In this document: piece by piece, positions 7,417-11,784 of the stretch
Layout: each line of letters begins with the position of its first letter
How positions within the stretch are numbered: position 1 is the stretch's first letter
Assembly (NCBI GenBank): GCA_030647705.1
Contig: JAUSJJ010000120.1
Location: 1-11,784, forward strand
Direction of reading: 5' to 3'
Source of the DNA: Dehalococcoidia bacterium
Lineage (GTDB): Bacteria; Chloroflexota; Dehalococcoidia; JAUSJJ01
DNA length: 11,784 nucleotides
The notes under the pieces: generated by a model
Database searches by the model: none
The model's input: only the letters and a program-made list of their open reading frames with translations
Told to the model about the DNA's origin: nothing
Position numbers and translations under genes: made by a program

Positions 7417-7957
7417 CTCGGAGGATTACGTACCATAGTAACGACTTTTGTGTCAAATTGCCAATTGCCGTTCGCCCGATTGACAAGTGTGTTGCACAGC
7501 CAATAATCGAGGTTGGTGTCTGAACCGACAAGAGCAGGACGACATGCTGAACGAATTCTGGGAGTCTGATAGAGGGCTGCTGCACGAAAAACATCAAATG
7601 GTCGTAGAAGCGGCCAGAGGGAAGCGGATACATCGCCACGAACCCCACGGTGAAGGTGTCGGGGAGTTCACGCACGGCCGGTTGTCAGCCGCCGGTTGGT
7701 CGCACATCGCCGTGCGCATCGCTCGGCTTGCTGGCCGACATGGGGTGTTTCCGCTGAAGGCTCAGGCTCACTCTCAAGATTACTTCTGGAGGAACCCCGT
7801 CTGAACCTTCCGAAGGGATGTGGCCGCTGGCCGTGGGAGAGAACGCCACTGTTGGTGGAGAGGACGAGGTAAGGGTTGGCCAGGGCGCGTGCGGAGGGAA
7901 GCGCCTAGGTAGGCCGCCGGTCAAGAAGGACAGATGGTGGCCGGTCAGGTCCGCCAC
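7417..7957. other. 541-nt region without a convincing gene
   Basis: Open frames here on both strands are unsupported: no recognisable domain and no good ribosome binding site. Next to the fusion gene, the minus strand carries a perfect TTGACA (7451-7456), but no acceptable -10 at 16-18 nt. A second TTGACA on the plus strand (7480-7485) makes a 6-bp inverted pair, which could be an operator or chance. The part near 7957 continues the archease frame but no longer resembles archease. A degraded remnant is possible. Confidence 0.5.
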
Positions 7958-8243
7958 TTCGCTAAAGACGGCGACCCGCAGCCTCGTTGAGGATACCCCA
8001 ACGATGTTGAAGCGGCGCAGCAACAGTCGCTCCGTGTCGAAGATATAGATAAGCTCGTTCAGCCATCCCATCAGAAGTGCTAACTTGTCCGAGGCTGCTC
8101 CCTCCACCTCGGTCACGCCTTTGAGGTCCGCTATGAGGCTGAACATCCCCAAAAGGGGCGTGGGCGAAAGCGTCCGCCAGGTCCTTGCCACAGGCGGCAA
8201 TGCCGGCGTCGGCGGTATGCTCCAGTAACATGAACTTGGGCAT
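7958..8243 (-). pseudogene. Archease remnant, frameshifted and C-terminally degraded
   Basis: Two frames join into one archease. From the ATG at 8243 the first frame reads MPKFMLLEHTADAGIAACGK, then DLADAFAHAPF, the typical archease N-terminus with the HTAD(A/V)GI signature. The second frame continues GMFSLIADLKGV, then LLMGWLNELIYIFDTERLLL and LRVAVFSE. The shift falls in the minus-strand run CCCCTTTTGGGG (8147-8158), and removing one base there restores a single frame. After VFSE (~7958) the expected conserved end (a TYH-containing strand and final hydrophobic-Asp segment) is missing in all three minus frames. Archease activates the RNA ligase RtcB, which is not in this window. The single shift alone could be a sequencing error or a slippage site, but the lost C-terminus favours a real pseudogene. 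Upstream is GGGGA, a weak Shine-Dalgarno. Confidence 0.85.
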
Positions 8244-8640
8244 GGTGTTCCCCAAGTCCATTACATACCCGAGAGAGTATGCGGCCGCGCTTTGCGCCGC
8301 AGGTTATGCACTTGTTCGACGGCAGTTCAAGCTCGATCAAACGCCATCTCGAAACGAGCGTCTGCTAATCTCGGTCGGCCGTGGTTGGTCCGCCATTTTG
8401 ATGCGCTACAGCGGTCAGAGTTGGACAAAGCCCAGCGGTGCCTCGCCACAGTCCGACGAACACGGTACCGGAATGGTACGCGAATCGCGAAGAACCAGGG
8501 GCGACCCACGACAAGATACGGCTTCGGGCAAACCCTGCCCAGCGCGTCTAAACTTGGCTATGCGTCCCCGACTCCACTTCGTCAGACAAGGCACTCGTCG
8601 TTCCGCCTGCCCTCGTTTCGCCGGAGGACCTGGCAGCGAC
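8244..8640. other. 397-nt region with no recognisable gene
   Basis: Several overlapping frames are open on both strands, as expected at high GC, but none has a recognised domain together with a ribosome binding site. A minus frame just upstream of the archease start contains CITCGAKRG, a lone CxxC. It runs into the archease in another frame and I do not call it. Small hairpins such as GTACC-GGAAT-GGTAC (8465-8479) occur without a U-tract, so no terminator for the small gene to the right is evident. Confidence 0.45.
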
Positions 8641-8811
8641 TCACTCTCGGCTCCGACTGCGCTCCTTAGCTCGGCCGCGATCAACCTTTCGGTCTTTCTC
8701 CGATGCAGCATCGGAAGGCCCCACGGGCTGCTTCTTCACGGCGAGCTTCTTTGGTGTCTTCTCCGGCCCACCTCGCGTAGCTTCAGTTGCGTCTTCAGGC
8801 TTTTTCGGCAT
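8641..8811 (-). CDS. 56-aa charged small protein next to a RiPP radical SAM enzyme; candidate precursor peptide
   Basis: The ORF starts MPKKPEDATEATRGG and ends RAKERSRSRE. GGAGG (8822-8826) lies 10 nt before the ATG at 8811, which argues for translation from this start rather than the in-frame GTG at 8832. The peptide has 10 Lys, 7 Arg and 10 Asp/Glu, and no Cys, Phe, His, Ile, Asn, Trp or Tyr, so it should be unfolded. It lies 66 nt downstream of the radical SAM gene on the same strand, probably in the same transcript. The middle segment KKLAVKKQPV resembles the K-L-x-hydrophobic-x-K pattern seen in leaders of several RiPP precursor families (from memory, inference). If so, the tail after about VDRG would be the core. 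I know of no family match. Alternatives are a small nucleic-acid-binding protein or an untranslated chance ORF. Confidence 0.5.
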   Translation of the reverse strand: MPKKPEDATEATRGGPEKTPKKLAVKKQPVGPSDAASEKDRKVDRGRAKERSRSRE

Positions 8812-8821
8812 GGTCTCTGTT

Positions 8822-8826
8822 CCTCC
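8822..8826 (-). promoter_or_regulatory. Ribosome binding site for the small charged ORF
   Basis: The minus strand reads GGAGG, followed after 10 nt by the ATG at 8811. It lies inside the longer GTG-start version of the ORF, so it favours the 56-residue form and is the main sequence evidence that this small ORF is translated. Confidence 0.5.
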
Positions 8827-8877
8827 AATCACGATTCTTCACCCGCGTTTCGCGTGGACACATCCGCTGCGGCAGTC

Positions 8878-10833
8878 TCAGCCCGCGCTGTGCATTCGCC
8901 TTGACCCTGCGTGAGGGGCCGCACGTTCGGCCACCGCCAAGCTGAGAAAGCGGCTTCCCTCATGGTAGACCAGACGCGCATCGACGAGCTCTAGGAGGAA
9001 GGCCTCTACATCGTGGGATGACGGCATCTCACGGCCGTCGGCAGCAAGATGCCTACACACCGCCTCCGCCGTAGCTCCGGCATCGCACGCGAGATAGATG
9101 CTGGCCTCCATTTCATCGAACGTGTAGTTGGCACGTTCAAGCCCTGGACGCCTGTCCCGAACAACAAGAAAACCCGGACCACGGCGATAACTGAGAGAAC
9201 GGAACCCATCCTTGCTCGACGCGCGCCAGCGAGCAACTGCTTCCGCCAACTCGACAGTGTACGATGCCGGAACACGACCATCGAGATAACGGTGCTCGAA
9301 ATCGTAAGCAAGGTCAGCGAGCGATTCGGCGGGCACGTGATAGAGAAAGCGATAGTATGGCATCGGGCCCATGATCTGTAGTCCGAACTCGGCGGGTCTC
9401 TCGAAATACGGGCTGAAGCGCTGAATTTGTATGGGAGAGAGTTTCGGAGGTTTCAAGTGGATGATGGACGGAACTAACTCGGCCATCAGCTTATACTCCT
9501 CCGGTGGCTCGCCGGGGAACCCAAAAAGCAGATTCCAATCCACGCTAATACCAATCTCCGCACACCACTTGAGAAAACGAATGTTTTGCAGAGCAGTGAT
9601 GCCCTTCCGCATCAGTCGCAAGATCGGTGTGCTCAGGCTTTCTATTCCCGGCTGGATCTGATTGACACCGGCAGCGTAAAAAGCTAGCAGATTATCTTTG
9701 GTGAGATTCGCCTTGGTTTCGTAGTAGATCTCAAGATCACTGTCCGCGGCTCGGATCAGCGGTAGCAACTCACGAACATGCGCCAAACCAATAATGTCAT
9801 CCACTGCGGTGAAATTGAGGACCTCGTACCGTCTGGCCAGGCTAAGAACCTCTTCCGCAACACGTTCCGCCGGCTTACTCCGGAACGGCGTCCTCGCACT
9901 GTTCGTCCCGCAGAATGTGCAGTGAGACTTGGCGCCCCACCAGCAGCCACGGGAACTCTCAAAGAGAATGGCTACGTTGGGCAACAATTCTGCGCGAAGC
10001 GGGCTGCGTGCGAGTCGCTCGAAGTATTCGTCGTAGATTGGCGACGGTACGTCGTCCATGCAAAGCTGCGGTTTGGCCTCTTGCGGCACCACTACAGACT
10101 GGCCCTCGGCGCGGTAGCATAGACCGGGTTGTGGACGGATCGGCCGTCCGGAGAGCACATCACGCACCACTTCAACGAGGACACGTTCGCCTTCACCGCG
10201 AACTACCAAGTCGATCCAAGGAAAACACTTGTGGAGGGCCGACCCCATGGCGCCATCGCAGTTGCCTCCACCGAACACGATGGTTAACGACGGGTCCCGG
10301 GCCTTGAGCATCTTCGCCAGTACCAGGGAAGCTACATTCTGCTGAAACACCGTTGAGAATCCGACTATCCGTGGTGCGTCCGCGAGCAACTCCTCTGCCG
10401 CGGCCATGAGAAACTGGGGGACTAACGCCTTCATGCGAACGGCGGTCGCCACGGCCTCCTCAGGTACCCCGGTGCTGCGCACATAGGCCAAGAAGTCGTC
10501 GTCTTCTGGCGAGGGCTCAGCGTACGGCGGGACCATGAAAATCCAGTCTCCGAGTTGGACGACAAAGTCCTTGCATGCAACGTCATGGTAGTCGTCTATG
10601 CAGAGCGGTCTGTTGACCGAGTCGCCGGAGGTTGCCGCGTGCAGGTGCTCCATGAACGCGAGGTCCAAAGAATGGGAGCGGGCCCCGATTCCGGCCCGGA
10701 GGAGCGTGTGCTCGAGGATGCCAAGCTGTATCGGCGGGTCCCAGAGAGCCTTAAATGGCATCGAGACCAAGCTCACCATCGCCGGCCCGGAACTGCGCGT
10801 TATGGGATCGTCCCAAAGCGGCGCCATAGGCAC
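8878..10833 (-). CDS. Cobalamin-binding radical SAM enzyme, RiPP maturation (C-methyltransferase) type
   Basis: This 651-residue protein matches the 'RiPP maturation radical SAM protein 1' type in length and signature segments. It opens with MVSLVSMPFKALWDPPIQLG (19-38). A B12-binding Rossmann domain (~85-240) contains VGFSTVFQQN and VFGGGNCDG (186-194) and lacks the DxHxxG base-off motif. The iron-sulfur segment is RGCWWGAKSHCTFCGTN, with C297-x7-C305-x2-C308 instead of canonical Cx3Cx2C. NFTAVDDIIGL and GIESLSTPILRLMRKG follow in the radical SAM barrel. Residues ~520-651 form a C-terminal accessory domain, possibly substrate-binding. Relatives are thought to methylate unactivated carbons of ribosomal peptides using SAM and methylcobalamin. 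GTG 10833 has GGAGG at 5 nt; ATG 10827 has AGAGG at 5 nt, so both starts are possible. A strong promoter lies upstream and a candidate precursor downstream. No transporter, protease or second modifying enzyme is visible nearby. Confidence 0.92.
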   Translation of the reverse strand: MPMAPLWDDPITRSSGPAMVSLVSMPFKALWDPPIQLGILEHTLLRAGIGARSHSLDLAFMEHLHAATSGDSVNRPLCIDDYHDVACKDFVVQLGDWIFMVPPYAEPSPEDDDFLAYVRSTGVPEEAVATAVRMKALVPQFLMAAAEELLADAPRIVGFSTVFQQNVASLVLAKMLKARDPSLTIVFGGGNCDGAMGSALHKCFPWIDLVVRGEGERVLVEVVRDVLSGRPIRPQPGLCYRAEGQSVVVPQEAKPQLCMDDVPSPIYDEYFERLARSPLRAELLPNVAILFESSRGCWWGAKSHCTFCGTNSARTPFRSKPAERVAEEVLSLARRYEVLNFTAVDDIIGLAHVRELLPLIRAADSDLEIYYETKANLTKDNLLAFYAAGVNQIQPGIESLSTPILRLMRKGITALQNIRFLKWCAEIGISVDWNLLFGFPGEPPEEYKLMAELVPSIIHLKPPKLSPIQIQRFSPYFERPAEFGLQIMGPMPYYRFLYHVPAESLADLAYDFEHRYLDGRVPASYTVELAEAVARWRASSKDGFRSLSYRRGPGFLVVRDRRPGLERANYTFDEMEASIYLACDAGATAEAVCRHLAADGREMPSSHDVEAFLLELVDARLVYHEGSRFLSLAVAERAAPHAGSRRMHSAG

Positions 10834-10971
10834 CTCTTCCTCCGCAGTGGTACTGGCTACCGTAAGCGTATCGCGACCGTATGCCGACGGCGTTTCGTCG
10901 AACTGGGCGGCGGATCATCTACCTATTCGGGGTCTAACAGTATCCTGCATGCCCATGACATCGGATGGCTC

Positions 10972-11000
10972 ATCATAATTCTATGCTCGGGGAATGTCAA
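10972..11000 (-). promoter_or_regulatory. Near-consensus sigma-70 promoter of the radical SAM unit
   Basis: The minus strand reads TTGACA (10995-11000), exactly 17 nt, then TATGAT (10972-10977). That is 11 of 12 consensus positions at optimal spacing. Transcription should begin near 10965, giving a leader of about 130 nt before the radical SAM start. It is the best promoter in the window and lies directly upstream of the gene it would serve. The leader has small hairpins (for example CGACG/CGTCG) but no complete riboswitch that I recognise. Confidence 0.75.
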
Positions 11001-11220
11001 GGACGATTTGGCTTGCTCCAGAGATCATAGATCATCTGCATTTCCCCCACTGGTTGCATTCTCTCAACAGAAGTGCTCAAGTGACTAAGGCAAACCGTGA
11101 GCGGCCTTGGATCGCCAACGGCCTGGCCGGTGTAGAACGCCTACCCCATTGTGGTTTGTCAAAGAACTCTCTGAGAAATCGCCGCGACAGAATAATCTCT
11201 GAACCTCCCAGCCGATATTG
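11001..11220. other. Gene-poor stretch right of the radical SAM promoter
   Basis: The plus strand has an 84-codon open frame from 10994 to 11248. It has no recognised domain and no properly spaced Shine-Dalgarno, its start overlaps the -35 box of the opposite promoter, and its end lies in the repeat array. I therefore do not call it. One isolated CTGAGAA copy (11171-11177) and a partial CTCTGAA (11197-11203) precede the main array. Confidence 0.45.
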
Positions 11221-11223
11221 GAT

Positions 11224-11330
11224 CAGAGAAATCCTGAGAACGCTCTGAGAAAAAGAGAGAGTTTCGTCCTTGGAGAAGAGCGCAATGGGTCTATGTCGAT
11301 TTTTCTCAGCAATTTCTCAGAGTCTCTCAG
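11224..11330. repeat. Dyad-symmetric array of helically phased CTGAGAA repeats
   Basis: The left arm holds CAGAGAA (11224), CTGAGAA (11234) and CTGAGAA (11245), spaced 10 and 11 nt. The right arm holds the reverse complements ending at 11330, 11320 and 11309, again spaced 10 and 11 nt. All three pairs are centred exactly on 11277. The 31-nt arms (11224-11254 and 11300-11330) match at 23 of 31 positions. This includes a perfect 10-bp core CTGAGAAAAA/TTTTTCTCAG, around a 45-nt centre. One full copy lies outside at 11171-11177. One-turn spacing suggests protein sites on one face of the helix. The pairing could equally form a long imperfect hairpin in RNA or single-stranded DNA. Confidence 0.8.
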
Positions 11331-11340
11331 CGAAGGTCTT

Positions 11341-11784
11341 GAGAATGACACCAGCGGACACGGCGTGCACATGTTAAAACTGATAGACTCAAACGACACA
11401 GGGGACTACTGCTGACAGGTCGGCGATGCGGCTGCACAAGACGATGGATTGTTGAATGCTGGGCCAAGGCCACAGGAGGGTTGACAACCGCAGCCAGACT
11501 GTGAGTAAATAATAGTGGATGCCACGGGGCATCCAGTGTCCATGAGGAGGTGCAGGGTGAGGCTTCAAGCAGTATTAGGAGTCTGGAACGTGGACAGGCA
11601 AGGCCCTGCTCAGGCGCTGGGCAGGGCACGCTTAGACGCGAGCCTGACTCGACCCACATGAAGGGGACTATTCTCCTAGACGGAGAAACCCAATACGGTT
11701 GTGATAACCGCGATTGAGTTGGGTTCGATACATAGAACCACATGGAACCGAATAGAATATGTTAACTGGGAGCATCCGGCCGGA
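11341..11784 (+). ncRNA. Structured RNA region, probably the 5' part of a group II intron (3' end outside window)
   Basis: No coding signal is convincing, but hairpins are dense: GGCC-AA-GGCC near 11462, a perfect 7-bp GGATGCC/GGCATCC (about 11517-11534), a perfect 7-bp GCCCTGC/GCAGGGC (about 11603-11627), CTCC/GGAG (about 11673-11685), and GGTTC/GAACC around 11721-11738. The run of purine-rich internal loops and the stretch ending with GAATATGTTAAC look like domains I-III of a bacterial group II intron before its reverse-transcriptase ORF. That identification comes from remembered sequence style. The 5' boundary is unknown; GTGCAC at 11365 is near the GUGYG consensus. Domain V and the RT would lie to the right of the window. 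Another structured RNA is possible. Confidence 0.5.

Noticed and set aside
7487..7804. 105-codon plus-strand ORF (with internal ATG near 7544)
   Set aside because: No family recognised and overlapping open frames on the other strand; the weak GCAGGA before the internal ATG is not enough to call it.
8131..8340. 69-codon minus ORF with CITCGAKRG
   Set aside because: It starts at TTG and overlaps the archease N-terminus in another frame. One CxxC pair alone is not evidence of a zinc protein.
10834..10860. B12-box-like AGCCAGTACCACTGC in the radical SAM leader
   Set aside because: Bases are missing relative to the cobalamin riboswitch box, the rest of the conserved core is not visible, and the leader is short for the class.
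10994..11248. 84-codon plus-strand ORF starting ATGTCAAGG
   Set aside because: No recognised domain, Shine-Dalgarno too close to the ATG, the start overlaps the -35 box of a strong opposite promoter, and the end falls in the CTGAGAA array.
11327..11743. 138-codon minus-strand ORF at the right end
   Set aside because: It runs antisense through the structured RNA region, its composition is unprotein-like, and no ribosome binding site is seen. Such ORFs are often artefacts opposite structured RNAs.

Overview
The window looks like chromosomal DNA of an uncultured, GC-rich bacterium. I infer a Chloroflexota member, perhaps Dehalococcoidia-like. The reasons are a membrane-anchored surface protein with a long Thr-Pro linker, a CoA-metabolism cluster with a thiolase-like/DUF35 pair, and an archease remnant. 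This placement rests on gene style only and was not tested by a search.

Layout. 1-713 (+): the 3' end of a surface protein with a TPTPTP linker and a C-terminal membrane anchor. 827-898 (+): tRNA-Lys(UUU). 901-4184 (-): a compact four-gene operon, read in the order thiolase-like/Ltp2-type protein, DUF35 Zn-ribbon/OB protein, crotonase, SDR. The genes are 4 to 38 nt apart, each has a good Shine-Dalgarno sequence, and a plausible promoter lies at 4302-4330. Together they fit hydration, retro-aldol or thiolytic cleavage, and redox steps on an acyl-CoA with a branched or ring-linked side chain. 4349-4681 (-): the decapitated C-terminus of a 2-oxoacid dehydrogenase E2. 4777-7416 (-): a large two-flavoprotein fusion, a geranylgeranyl-reductase-type oxidoreductase joined to a type II NADH dehydrogenase. 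7417-7957: no convincing gene. 7958-8243 (-): an archease pseudogene with a one-base frameshift and no normal C-terminus. 8244-8640: nothing recognisable.

8641-11000 (-) is the most interesting unit. A near-consensus sigma-70 promoter drives a cobalamin-binding radical SAM protein of the RiPP-maturation (C-methyltransferase) type. It is followed by a 56-residue, highly charged ORF with no aromatic residues and its own Shine-Dalgarno. I propose that ORF as a candidate precursor peptide.

11000-11784 is non-coding as far as I can see. It holds an exact-dyad array of helically phased CTGAGAA repeats (centre 11277). To its right is a densely hairpin-forming stretch that I read, from remembered sequence style only, as the 5' part of a group II intron or similar structured RNA running off the right edge.
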